Shown one piece after another: positions 49,744 to 58,564 of a stretch of DNA of 64,000 nt (positions are counted from its first letter, which is position 1; every line of letters starts with the position of its first letter). The notes under the pieces are model-generated. The model worked only from the letters and a program-made list of their open reading frames with translations. It did no database searches and had not been told where the DNA came from. The position numbers were made by a program, and so were the translations under genes. The DNA is from an uncultured Clostridia bacterium (GTDB taxonomy: Bacteria > Bacillota > Clostridia > Saccharofermentanales > Saccharofermentanaceae): NCBI GenBank assembly GCA_946403085.1, contig CAMIYM010000001.1:210638-274637 (forward strand), written 5' to 3'.

Positions 49744-50694
49744 ATGTCAGATTTATCAGCTAATCGTGTTTCAAGAATGGGCGATGGCGTATCACGCAAA
49801 AAGAAGATGGCTACTGAAGATCTTATCTTCACTATCATCAACACAACATTCCTTGTGTTATTTGCAATAGTTACTCTTTACCCGGTTCTTAACACTCTGG
49901 CTATTTCATTTAACGATGGTAACGATGCGGTTAGAGGTGGTATTCACCTTTGGCCCCGTATCTGGACATTGAGAAACTATGATGAGGTCATCTTCCAGAG
50001 AGACGGTATCCGTATTGGTGCTAAGATCACAGTTTTGAGAACTGTCATTGGTACAATTACTTCTTTGGCTGCTAATGCTTTGCTTTCATTTATCCTCAGC
50101 CGTAAGAAGTTCCTGTTCAAGTCAGGCCTCTCACTGTTCTGGGTCATCACAATGTATGCGTCAGGCGGTATGATCCCTACATTGATCCTCTTCAGATATC
50201 TCCACCTCACATCCAGCTTCTGGGTATATGTTATCCCTGGTATGGTAAGTGCATTTAACGTAATGGTTATGAGAACTTACATGGCTGGTATTCCGGATTC
50301 ACTCGAAGAAGCTGCTCAGCTCGAAGGTGCCGGATACATGAGAATCTTCTGGAGTATCGTTACTCCGCTTTGTAAGCCGGTTTACGCTACGATCGCTTTG
50401 TTCGTTGCCGTATATCACTGGAACTCCTGGTTTGATGCTATGTTGTACAACAGATTCGATCCTCAGTACACAACATTGCAGTACGAGCTCAGAAAGCTCC
50501 TCGACTCAGTTTCAGCATCTACCGGTGGTCAGGTTGCAGGTACATCATTGACCTCTTCTGCGGTCAATACGATCACACCTGTTACGGTTAGAGCTGCTGC
50601 TACAATCGCAACAATGGCACCTATCATTGCCCTCTATCCGTTCTTGCAGAGATACTTCGTTACAGGTCTTACGATCGGTGGCGTTAAGGAATAA
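49744..50694 (+). CDS. sugar ABC transporter permease, YtcP/LplC type
   Basis: 316 residues with about six membrane segments and the EAA loop 'EEAAQLEGAGYMRIFWSIVTP'. GGGGG precedes ATG 49744, 18 bases after the first permease. The C-terminal 'LQRYFVTGLTIGGVKE' is typical of this permease family. A terminator follows. Confidence 0.92.
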   Translation: MSDLSANRVSRMGDGVSRKKKMATEDLIFTIINTTFLVLFAIVTLYPVLNTLAISFNDGNDAVRGGIHLWPRIWTLRNYDEVIFQRDGIRIGAKITVLRTVIGTITSLAANALLSFILSRKKFLFKSGLSLFWVITMYASGGMIPTLILFRYLHLTSSFWVYVIPGMVSAFNVMVMRTYMAGIPDSLEEAAQLEGAGYMRIFWSIVTPLCKPVYATIALFVAVYHWNSWFDAMLYNRFDPQYTTLQYELRKLLDSVSASTGGQVAGTSLTSSAVNTITPVTVRAAATIATMAPIIALYPFLQRYFVTGLTIGGVKE

Positions 50695-50721
50695 TCTCCG
50701 TATAGATCAATGATTCAAAAG

Positions 50722-50752
50722 CTGCCTTGACTTAGATGTCAGGGCAGTTTTT
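50722..50752 (+). terminator. intrinsic terminator of the importer operon
   Basis: CTGCCTTGAC (50722-50731) pairs with GTCAgGGCAG (50738-50747), with TTTTT at 50748-50752. It separates the importer from the YesL-like gene. Confidence 0.88.
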
Positions 50753-50853
50753 ATTTAATCCTTCAATTCGAAGTGCAAGTATCTTAATTTGTTGTAGAAT
50801 ATACAGGTCGCGAGAGACATGCGGCTAGAATAATAAGGTTAGAAAGTAATTAA

Positions 50854-52356
50854 ATGAATATATTAAAGCCAGACAGTCCTGTAATGAATTTCCTGAGCAC
50901 GGTTGCGGATCTTCTTATCCTCGATATCCTCACCATACTCTGCAGCCTGCCGATAATAACTATTGGTGCGGCAACCACTGCCAAGTACTATGTTGCCATG
51001 AAGGTAATAAGAGGAGAGGGAACCGGTGTAGTAGTTCCTTTCTTCAAATCCTTCAAGCGTAACTTCAAGCAGTCGACAGTTGTCTGGTTCATCATGATGC
51101 TGGTAATAGCGCTGCTCATCCTTGACTGGCGCTGGGTCATGTATAATGGCTGGAACAACACAGCATTTATCTATCAGTTCGGTGTTATCGCATTTACTGC
51201 TGTTGTTCTTCTTATAAACATGGTTGTATATCCCACTATCGCCAGATATGAGATGAGGACAGCAGAAGTCTTTAAAGCGGCTTTCCTCTTTGTCCTCATC
51301 AGACTTATTCCGTTGATCCTTATAGCTCTTCTCATAGTAGGAGCCTTCATAGCATGCCTCTGGTATGCCCAGTGGTTCCCTCTGGTCTATGCATTCACAT
51401 CTTCCACGATCACATATTTCCTTTGCCTTGTCTGCATCAAGCAGTTCGACAAGCTCGAAAAGCAGCAGGCTGAAAAGCTTAAGGCACTTAAAGAGTCTGT
51501 TGAATACAATCCTGAGACAGACGCTGTAGGCAATGTTTCTCTGGCAGGAAACAAGAAGGAGGCCAAGGAGCTTGAGAAGAACCTCGAAAAGCCCGATGCC
51601 GAGACCGACAAGTCCGGCAACAGGTTTACACGCTTTACAAGGACGGAGAAGGAAAAGTTAAAGGACCTGTCATTCAAACAGAAGGCAGCATACTTTGCCC
51701 AGTATTATCTGCCCGGAATAATAGTAGTTGCTGTTTTACTTACAGCAGTTATCTGGTATGGACATGATATCTATGTTGATAAGATGCGTGTCTTAGGCGG
51801 CGGTATCATTAACGGCTATCCGTCTGAAGAGGGAAGAACATACGTAACTGACGGATTCCTTTCCTGGGCAGGATATGGAAAGGGAAGGACAGCAGCTCTT
51901 CTTGATTCCGAAGATCTTAACTTCAACAGTGATCTTGAATATGAGGACAAGTATCTTGAAGTTGCCTTCAGAGCATCTATCCTTACAGGAACATACGATT
52001 ATCTGATCATGCGCGAAGATGCTGTCTATAATTACTCCACTCCGGACTACTTCATTGATCTTTCCGAACTGGTAAACATGGACAATTTCTCTGAGGACGA
52101 TTTTTATTACTATGTCGCTACTGAAGAGGAAAAGGCTAAGCGTTCACAGGGAATCTCGATCAATGATATTCTCGGCAAGAGCAAGAAAGAAGACGACAAG
52201 CCTATTCCGGTCGCTTTGAAGCTTACAGATGATATTAAGAAGAAGCTCGGCCTTGATGAGCAGTATGAATACTATATTGCTTTTGCTCATGCAATAGATG
52301 CCGGCGGCAATCAAAAGTATCTCAAATTTATCGAATATCTCTACGGAAAGTGCTGA
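50854..52356 (+). CDS. YesL-like (DUF624) membrane protein with extra C-terminal extracytoplasmic domain
   Basis: 500 residues; ordinary YesL proteins are ~210. Residues ~1-200 have five membrane segments and the DUF624 opening 'LLILDILTILCSLPIITIGAATTA' type pattern. A charged cytosolic linker (~200-285) leads to a sixth segment (~288-308) and a ~190-residue soluble domain with many Tyr and Asp residues, containing 'DYLIMREDAVYNYSTPDYF' and 'IDLSELV', reminiscent of solute-binding proteins (weak resemblance). YesL accompanies YesMN/Lpl-type importers but its role is not established. The ribosome site is weak (AAGG). Confidence 0.75.
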   Translation: MNILKPDSPVMNFLSTVADLLILDILTILCSLPIITIGAATTAKYYVAMKVIRGEGTGVVVPFFKSFKRNFKQSTVVWFIMMLVIALLILDWRWVMYNGWNNTAFIYQFGVIAFTAVVLLINMVVYPTIARYEMRTAEVFKAAFLFVLIRLIPLILIALLIVGAFIACLWYAQWFPLVYAFTSSTITYFLCLVCIKQFDKLEKQQAEKLKALKESVEYNPETDAVGNVSLAGNKKEAKELEKNLEKPDAETDKSGNRFTRFTRTEKEKLKDLSFKQKAAYFAQYYLPGIIVVAVLLTAVIWYGHDIYVDKMRVLGGGIINGYPSEEGRTYVTDGFLSWAGYGKGRTAALLDSEDLNFNSDLEYEDKYLEVAFRASILTGTYDYLIMREDAVYNYSTPDYFIDLSELVNMDNFSEDDFYYYVATEEEKAKRSQGISINDILGKSKKEDDKPIPVALKLTDDIKKKLGLDEQYEYYIAFAHAIDAGGNQKYLKFIEYLYGKC

Positions 52357-52395
52357 TATTGACCGTTTTACCTTTGGTTTAAGCATTTGTTTTGC

Positions 52396-52424
52396 TTGAC
52401 ATTGACCGAATGCCCTAATATAAT
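52396..52424 (+). promoter_or_regulatory. consensus SigA promoter for rpmH
   Basis: TTGACA (52396-52401), 17-bp spacer, TATAAT (52419-52424): perfect in both hexamers and spacing. It gives a leader of about 80 bases before rpmH. No DnaA-box cluster is seen nearby. Confidence 0.88.
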
Positions 52425-52513
52425 TTTACGGTTATATTATGTCTTACTATGCGCTGCCGCCAAAAACGCGGGTGTGCAACTGAAAGAAAACAACGATCCG
52501 GAGGATTTATATT

Positions 52514-52651
52514 ATGGCAAAGATGACTTTTCAGCCTAAGAAAAGACAGAGAGCAAAGGTTCATGGTTTCAGAGCAAGAATGGAAACAGCTAACGGCCGT
52601 AAGGTTCTTGCTGCAAGAAGAGCTAAGGGCAGAAAGAGAATTGCAGTTTAA
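52514..52651 (+). CDS. rpmH: ribosomal protein L34
   Basis: 45 residues, read directly from the sequence: Arg/Lys-rich with '[20 protein letters not shown]' and '[15 protein letters not shown]', the L34 signature. The common start is 'MKRTFQP'; here it is 'MAKMTFQP', slightly variant. GGAGG precedes ATG 52514. First gene of the rpmH-rnpA-yidD-yidC-jag-mnmE-mnmG-rsmG run. Confidence 0.96.
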   Translation: MAKMTFQPKKRQRAKVHGFRARMETANGRKVLAARRAKGRKRIAV

Positions 52652-52675
52652 TCTGTCCTTAGGTCGTATCTCGCT

Positions 52676-53053
52676 TTGAAATCGGTAGCACTCAGATTCA
52701 ATTTTGAATTTAACAGGGTTTACCGGTATGGGAAATTCGCAACCGGCAGATACCTGTCGGTTCATGTGCTTAAAAGACGTGAGGGAACCACTCAGAGCGG
52801 CTATAAGGTAGAACCGTCCTTAAGACGCACAGGCTTTTGCGCGAACAAGAAAGAACTCGGCGCAGTCGGAAGAAACAGAGCCAGACGTCTCATGAGAGAG
52901 TCTTACAGATTATTGGAAGACAAACTCCCTGAAGGATATGATTATGTATTCACTTTAAAGGCCAAGGGTGGGATTCCCGATTTCCACGAATTAAGTACAG
53001 ATATGGGGAAATGTCTTGCAAGGCTTGATCTTTTGGAAGGGAGCTTCCTGTGA
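52676..53053 (+). CDS. rnpA: ribonuclease P protein component
   Basis: 125 residues. '[10 protein letters not shown]' and the RNR-like motif '[17 protein letters not shown]' are diagnostic; the protein assists the RNase P RNA in tRNA 5' maturation. The start is TTG 52676: it is the only usable start after an in-frame stop shared with rpmH. The 3' end overlaps yidD by 4 bases. Confidence 0.93.
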   Translation: MKSVALRFNFEFNRVYRYGKFATGRYLSVHVLKRREGTTQSGYKVEPSLRRTGFCANKKELGAVGRNRARRLMRESYRLLEDKLPEGYDYVFTLKAKGGIPDFHELSTDMGKCLARLDLLEGSFL

Positions 53054-53262
53054 TCCGCAAAGCTGTTATAGGAATGGTTCGCTGGTATCAGAAGCATATT
53101 TCTCCTGCTATAGGACCTCATTGTAAATACCAACCTACTTGTTCGCAGTATATGATCGATGCGGTAACCAAGTATGGTGTCTTAAAAGGCGGTCTTATGG
53201 GTATTTGGCGTATTCTCAGATGCAACCCGTTTTCGAAGGGCGGATACGATCCCGTCAGGTAA
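53050..53262 (+). CDS. yidD: membrane protein insertion efficiency factor YidD
   Basis: 70 residues. '[20 protein letters not shown]' with 'SQYMIDAV' and '[13 protein letters not shown]' are classical YidD. A short amphipathic membrane-associated protein that assists YidC. Its GTG start overlaps the rnpA stop (GTGA). Confidence 0.96.
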   Translation: MIRKAVIGMVRWYQKHISPAIGPHCKYQPTCSQYMIDAVTKYGVLKGGLMGIWRILRCNPFSKGGYDPVR

Positions 53263-53300
53263 TCAAAAAAGCTATTCATTAACAGAACCGGAGTCTAATA

Positions 53301-54416
53301 ATGGGAGACATTATCGTTCAGTTATCAATTCTCGACCCGCTGTATATTGCATTCGGCTGGCTTACGAGAGTTTTGTTCCAGTTCTTCGGTAATTACGGTC
53401 TGGCAATTATCTTCCTTACCATAATTATCAGAGGAGCTCTTATCCCTCTTAGTGTCAGATCACAGAAGTCCATGCTCAAGATGCAGGCCTTAAGTGGCAA
53501 GCAGGCTGAACTTCAGCGTATGTATGGCGATGACAAAGAGGCTTATCAGGAAGCTTTCATGAAGATGCAGAAGGAGAATGGTGCAGGCGGTCTTTCCGGC
53601 TGTCTTTTGCCTTTCCTCCAGTTGTTCTTCATCTGGCCTATTTACCGTATCGTCAGCGGACCTTTGATCTACCTTTCACAGGTAAGCAAGGACAACATCA
53701 CTGCCATGATCGATCTTGGCAACAGATTCGGACCTAACGGCGGTATCCTTGGCGGAAGAGTAAGCCCTGAGATCCACATCGGTCTTATCAAGGCTTTGAA
53801 TGAGAATGCACAGTTCCTTAATGAATGTATCAGCAAGGGACTTATCAAGCTCGACCAGATGGTCGACCTTCACTTCCTCGGCATGGATCTTACTGTAACT
53901 CCTGCCTGGAACCCTTTTGAGATCGCAAAAGATCCCAAGACATACGTTCCTATGCTCATCATCCCTGTACTCGTTGTTCTTACGAACATCGTTGTAATGC
54001 TGATGAGCAAGATCATGAAGCCCGGCTGGAAAGAAGAGGAAGAGGCTAAGAAGCGTGCCAAGATGAATCCTGCAAGAGCAGGTCAGGCCGGTGACGGCAA
54101 GGGCGGCGCTGAGGACTATGCCCAGAACTCAATGAAGATGATGAACTGGATGATGCCTATCTTCATGCTCGTAACAACATTTACGATGCCTGCTGCAATG
54201 GGTCTTTACTGGATCATCTCCGGACTTATGATCATCATCACAAATATCATCGTATATTACATGTTCACAAAGCCTTACGAAGCTAAGAAGGCTGAGATCG
54301 AGGCTAAGAAGGATGCAGTTTTCAAGAAGTCCGGCAAGGCAAAGCTTGCAGTAGCCGGCGGGGATATTTCTTCTGATGATTCTTCAAAGAAGAACGGAAA
54401 GAAAAAGAAGAATTAA
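53301..54416 (+). CDS. yidC: membrane protein insertase YidC/SpoIIIJ
   Basis: 371 residues. YidC core of five membrane segments: after the N-terminal one, 'LAIIFLTIIIRGALIPLSVRSQKS' region (conserved groove Arg) and the later 'MNWMMPIFMLVTTFTMPAAMGLYWI' region. No lipobox is visible, unlike Bacillus SpoIIIJ, and a ~60-residue insertion lies between segments 2 and 3. A Lys-rich C-tail may bind the ribosome. Ribosome site GGAG at ATG 53301. Confidence 0.93.
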   Translation: MGDIIVQLSILDPLYIAFGWLTRVLFQFFGNYGLAIIFLTIIIRGALIPLSVRSQKSMLKMQALSGKQAELQRMYGDDKEAYQEAFMKMQKENGAGGLSGCLLPFLQLFFIWPIYRIVSGPLIYLSQVSKDNITAMIDLGNRFGPNGGILGGRVSPEIHIGLIKALNENAQFLNECISKGLIKLDQMVDLHFLGMDLTVTPAWNPFEIAKDPKTYVPMLIIPVLVVLTNIVVMLMSKIMKPGWKEEEEAKKRAKMNPARAGQAGDGKGGAEDYAQNSMKMMNWMMPIFMLVTTFTMPAAMGLYWIISGLMIIITNIIVYYMFTKPYEAKKAEIEAKKDAVFKKSGKAKLAVAGGDISSDDSSKKNGKKKKN

Positions 54417-54442
54417 TTTGGCTCGAAGGAGGCCTTACGTAT

Positions 54443-55162
54443 ATGGAAAAGACAGTAATCAAGACAGGCGCAACAGTTGATGAAGCAATCGAGGCAGCTC
54501 TTTCCGAGCTTGGCTGCACAAAGGAACAGGCTACTATCGAAGTAATTGAAGAAGGAACAGAAGGCGGCTTCCTCGGATTAGGAAGAAAGGACGCTGAAGT
54601 TAAGGTTACATTTAATTCTGAGGATGCAGGCGACAACAAGGCTTCTGCATCTGACTCTGATGATACATATTTCGGTGACGATGAGAGCTTTGAAGGCGAT
54701 GCAGTAAGCGAAGCTGAAGATGCAGCAGCTAACTTTGTTGCAGAAGTTCTTTCCGGTATCGGCATTCACGGCAACATGGATTCCTACAGAGAAGACGATA
54801 CGATCTTCATCTCTGTTACTGGTTCTGACTGCGGTGCAGCTATCGGCCGTCACGGTGAGACACTCGAAGCAATCTCTTACATGACAAACCTTATCGCTAA
54901 TAAGCACAGCGAGCAGAGAGTTCATGTTTATCTTGACGTCGGCGGATACAGAAAGCACAGAGAGCAGGTCATCAAGGGCCTCGCTGACAAGGCAGTATCC
55001 AGAGTAAGACGTTCAGGCCGTAAGGTAACAATGGAGGCTATGAGCCCTGCAGAGAGAAGGATCGTTCACTCATATCTCCAGGAAGTTAAGGGCGTAACAA
55101 CACACTCTGAGGGTGTTGAGCCTAACAGATGCGTTGTAGTTACACCTGAAGAGAAGAAGTAA
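54443..55162 (+). CDS. jag: RNA-binding protein KhpB/Jag
   Basis: 239 residues with the three expected parts: Jag_N (~1-50, 'GGFLGLGRKDAEVKV'), an acidic linker, a KH domain with 'AAIGRHGETLEAISYMTNL', and an R3H domain with 'MSPAERRIVHSYL'. Also called KhpB; it binds many small RNAs and mRNAs and affects cell elongation in streptococci. AAGGAGG upstream. Next to yidC as usual. Confidence 0.95.
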   Translation: MEKTVIKTGATVDEAIEAALSELGCTKEQATIEVIEEGTEGGFLGLGRKDAEVKVTFNSEDAGDNKASASDSDDTYFGDDESFEGDAVSEAEDAAANFVAEVLSGIGIHGNMDSYREDDTIFISVTGSDCGAAIGRHGETLEAISYMTNLIANKHSEQRVHVYLDVGGYRKHREQVIKGLADKAVSRVRRSGRKVTMEAMSPAERRIVHSYLQEVKGVTTHSEGVEPNRCVVVTPEEKK

Positions 55163-55204
55163 TCTTTTTTAAGATCTTCATCTGAAATCAGGCGGCTTTT
55201 CGCG

Positions 55205-56626
55205 ATGTATTCTTATGATGACGAACCAATCTGTGCCTGCTCTACGCCGGCCGGAATCTCAGGCATAGCAGTTATCCGTGTATCGGGCAACGGCTGTGGA
55301 AAGCTTGCCGATAAATGCTCCGTCATCTTAAGGAGCAGCGGCGACTATAAAAAGCTTTCGGAGCTTCCCGGATATACCTGCGCGTTCGGATATGTTAAGG
55401 ATCCTTCATCCAACACCAAAGTTGATGAAGTTATCTTCACCAGATTTGAAGCACCGCATTCATACACGGGCGAAGAGATGATCGAGATCTCTTCTCACGG
55501 TTCAGGCGCGGTCAAGCAGGAGATCCTCAAGTGCCTCGGCATGTCCGGTATCAGAATGGCTTATCCCGGAGAATTCTCGAGAAGAGCATTCATCAACGGT
55601 AAGATGAGCCTTGCTTCAGCAGAAGCTGTAATGGATGTCATCAACTCAGAGACAGAAAGACAGCTTGAAGCTGCAGGAAGCCTTATGTCAGGTAAACTTG
55701 CTGATGAGATAGCTTCCATAGAAAAGAATCTTTACGATCAGGCAGCGATGCTTGAGACTTTCACTGAATTTGATACAGAAGATCCCTCAGAAGAGGAGCA
55801 GAAGCTTGAGGAAGTTAAGGACAACTTAAGCGACTGTCACGACAGGCTTTCAGCTCTTTGCAAAGGATATGGCAAGGGCAGGATCTTATCTGAGCGCCTC
55901 CGCGTAGCATTATTGGGACTTCCCAACAGCGGAAAGAGCACACTTCTTAATACACTCACAGGCTTTGACAGAGCGATCGTTACAGAAGTTGCAGGTACTA
56001 CAAGAGATACCATCGAAGTTCAGCTTAATATCAACGGTATTCCCGTTACGCTTATTGATACTGCAGGCATCAGGGAGACTGATGACATCATCGAGAATAT
56101 GGGTATCGGCAAAGCATACGAGGCAGGCAGAGGCGCTGACATGGTCTTTTACATGATACCGCCTGACATGGATGCCGAAGAAGCGTTTACATGCGTAAGC
56201 CCCATAGCAGAGGACTGTGAATCAGTAACGGCTGTTTTCTCGAAAAGTGATGCCGGCGACAATCCTGACAGGGAAGAAATAGAAGCGAAGCTTACAACTC
56301 TCGGCATTACCAATTTCATTTCTATCAGTGCAGAAGAAGATCTTAATATCGATAAGCTTGAAGATGCGATCATCGATTACTATAACGAATTGGGAGACGG
56401 CACATCTGAAGGTCTCCTTATAACAAACAGCAGACACTACACCAAATTCTTAAAGGCTTCAAAGAAGCTTGCTCTTGCTTTGGATGCCCTTGATAACAAT
56501 CTCGGAACCGAAGTCTGCGCATCAGCTTTAAGAGCGTGCCTTGACGAGATCGGCGAAGTAACCGGAAAGACTGTATCTGCTACTCTTGCAGACACAATAT
56601 TCTCAAGATTCTGCATAGGTAAATAA
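55205..56626 (+). CDS. mnmE: tRNA uridine-5-carboxymethylaminomethyl modification GTPase MnmE
   Basis: 473 residues. N-terminal folate-binding domain with 'GEFSRRAFINGKMSLASAEAVMDVI' type region, G domain with 'GLPNSGKSTLLN', 'DTAGIRET' and a C-terminal 'FCIGK' carrying the essential Cys. With MnmG it modifies U34 of several tRNAs. mnmG begins directly after its stop. Confidence 0.96.
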   Translation: MYSYDDEPICACSTPAGISGIAVIRVSGNGCGKLADKCSVILRSSGDYKKLSELPGYTCAFGYVKDPSSNTKVDEVIFTRFEAPHSYTGEEMIEISSHGSGAVKQEILKCLGMSGIRMAYPGEFSRRAFINGKMSLASAEAVMDVINSETERQLEAAGSLMSGKLADEIASIEKNLYDQAAMLETFTEFDTEDPSEEEQKLEEVKDNLSDCHDRLSALCKGYGKGRILSERLRVALLGLPNSGKSTLLNTLTGFDRAIVTEVAGTTRDTIEVQLNINGIPVTLIDTAGIRETDDIIENMGIGKAYEAGRGADMVFYMIPPDMDAEEAFTCVSPIAEDCESVTAVFSKSDAGDNPDREEIEAKLTTLGITNFISISAEEDLNIDKLEDAIIDYYNELGDGTSEGLLITNSRHYTKFLKASKKLALALDALDNNLGTEVCASALRACLDEIGEVTGKTVSATLADTIFSRFCIGK

Positions 56627-58564
56627 ATGACTATCCGTGAAGCTTTAGAGTTGGATAAAAGCTTCGAAGCGGGAACATTTGATGTTGCCGTGGTAGGAGC
56701 AGGCCATGCCGGATGCGAGGCGGCACATGCTGCTGCAAAGCTCGGCCTTAATACCATCCTTTTCACGCTTTCTCTGGACAGTCTTGCAAATCTTCCCTGC
56801 AACCCGAGTATCGGCGGCACATCCAAAGGTCAGCTCGTAAGAGAGATAGATGCTTTGGGCGGCATAATGGGAATAATGGCGGATAAATGCGCTGTTCAGA
56901 TGCGTATGCTGAACCGTTCCAAGGGTCCTGCAGTTTATTCGCCCAGAGCACAGGAAGACCGTGCGATGTATTCCATCGAGATGAAGCATTATCTTGAGAA
57001 TCTTCCTAACCTTACATTAAAGCAGGCGCATATTACAGGACTTCTTGTTGATGAAGAAGGCAACGCAGCAGGCGTGATCAGCGAAGGCAAAGCTGTCTAC
57101 AGGGCCAAAGCGGTTGTTATATGCTCAGGCACATATATGGAAGCCAGGATCATAAGGGGCGAAGTCATCGTCGAAAGTGGTCCTGACGGACTTCCGAGAT
57201 CAGTAGGACTTTCTTCATCACTTAATTCACTTGGTGTTCCGCTCTTGAGATTCAAGACGGGAACCCCGGTAAGAGTTAATTCCAATTCCGTAGACTTTTC
57301 GCAGATGACAAGACAGGACGGAGAAGATGACATACCGCCATTCTCATACCGTAATGAGATGGAAGGAAAGGCCGTAGCACCTGTCAGTGAACAGATCCCC
57401 TGCTGGTCCATATGGACAACGGAAGAAACACGCAAGGTCATTTCGGATAATATGGACAGATCACCACTCTACAGCGGCGAGATCAAGGGAATAGGTCCCA
57501 GATACTGTCCTTCGATCGAAGATAAATTCATGAGGTTCAAGGATAAGACGAGACATCAGATCTTCGTCGAGCCTATGGGCCGTCATACAAACGAGATGTA
57601 TCTGCAGGGTTTCTCCACAAGTCTTCCTGAAGAGATACAGGAGAAGATGGTAAAGTCGCTTCCGGGTCTTGCCAATGCCAAGATACAGAGGGCAGCGTAT
57701 GCGATAGAATACGATCTTGTCGATCCTCTTTCCATCAAGGCAAGCCTTGAATCAAAGGTGGTGCCCGGACTGTTTACCGCAGGACAGATCAACGGATCTT
57801 CCGGCTATGAGGAAGCAGCTGCACAAGGTATCGTAGCAGGCATCAATGCGTCCATGAAGCTTTTAGGCAGGGAGCCTGTCATCATCGACAGATCACAGGG
57901 CTATATCGGCGTTCTTATCGATGACCTCGTAACAAAGGGAACCCAGGAGCCTTACCGCATGATGACTTCACGTGCTGAGTACAGACTTTTCTTAAGGCAG
58001 GATAATGCTGACGAAAGACTTACTCCGGTAGGTCATGAGATCGGTCTTATCAGTGATGAGGTTTTCGCCAGATTCAATGAGAAGACAGATCAGATAGCTC
58101 TTGAGACGGAGAGACTTAAGAAGACTTATATTGCTCCAACAGATGAACTTAAAGCGCTCCTTGATACAGTCGGACAGACGCTCCCGAAGTCCGGTGAGAG
58201 CCTTGCGGACCTTATCAAGCGCCCTGATGTAACTTACGATCTTCTTGCACCGGTTGATAAGGCAAGAAAACCTCTTCCGAGGAATGTTACTTTCGCCTGC
58301 GAGACGAACATCAAGTACGAAGGTTATCTGTCTCTCGAAAAAGAGAAGATCGAGAAATTTAAGAACTTAGAGAAGATCAGGATCCCTGAAGATACTGATT
58401 ATTCACTTATACGCGGATTAAGAATAGAAGCTTCCCAGAAGCTTGCCAAGATGAAGCCGGAGAACGTGGGAAGGGCTTCGAGGATCTCTGGCGTATCGCC
58501 TGCAGACTGCGAAGTGCTCCTGGTATATCTCGAACAGCAAAGAAGGAGACAAGGCAATGGCTGA
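56627..58564 (+). CDS. mnmG: tRNA uridine-5-carboxymethylaminomethyl modification enzyme MnmG
   Basis: 645 residues. FAD site 'VVGAGHAGCEAAHAAAKLG', 'NPSIGGTSKGQLVREIDALGG' (conserved Cys upstream), and C-terminal 'SRISGVSPADCEVLLVYLEQ'. MnmE partner for U34 modification. Directly follows mnmE; its 3' end overlaps rsmG by 8 bases. Confidence 0.96.
   Translation: MTIREALELDKSFEAGTFDVAVVGAGHAGCEAAHAAAKLGLNTILFTLSLDSLANLPCNPSIGGTSKGQLVREIDALGGIMGIMADKCAVQMRMLNRSKGPAVYSPRAQEDRAMYSIEMKHYLENLPNLTLKQAHITGLLVDEEGNAAGVISEGKAVYRAKAVVICSGTYMEARIIRGEVIVESGPDGLPRSVGLSSSLNSLGVPLLRFKTGTPVRVNSNSVDFSQMTRQDGEDDIPPFSYRNEMEGKAVAPVSEQIPCWSIWTTEETRKVISDNMDRSPLYSGEIKGIGPRYCPSIEDKFMRFKDKTRHQIFVEPMGRHTNEMYLQGFSTSLPEEIQEKMVKSLPGLANAKIQRAAYAIEYDLVDPLSIKASLESKVVPGLFTAGQINGSSGYEEAAAQGIVAGINASMKLLGREPVIIDRSQGYIGVLIDDLVTKGTQEPYRMMTSRAEYRLFLRQDNADERLTPVGHEIGLISDEVFARFNEKTDQIALETERLKKTYIAPTDELKALLDTVGQTLPKSGESLADLIKRPDVTYDLLAPVDKARKPLPRNVTFACETNIKYEGYLSLEKEKIEKFKNLEKIRIPEDTDYSLIRGLRIEASQKLAKMKPENVGRASRISGVSPADCEVLLVYLEQQRRRQGNG

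Noticed and set aside
52357..52513. Replication origin next to rpmH
   Set aside because: No dnaA gene and no TTATCCACA cluster; only a consensus promoter is present.
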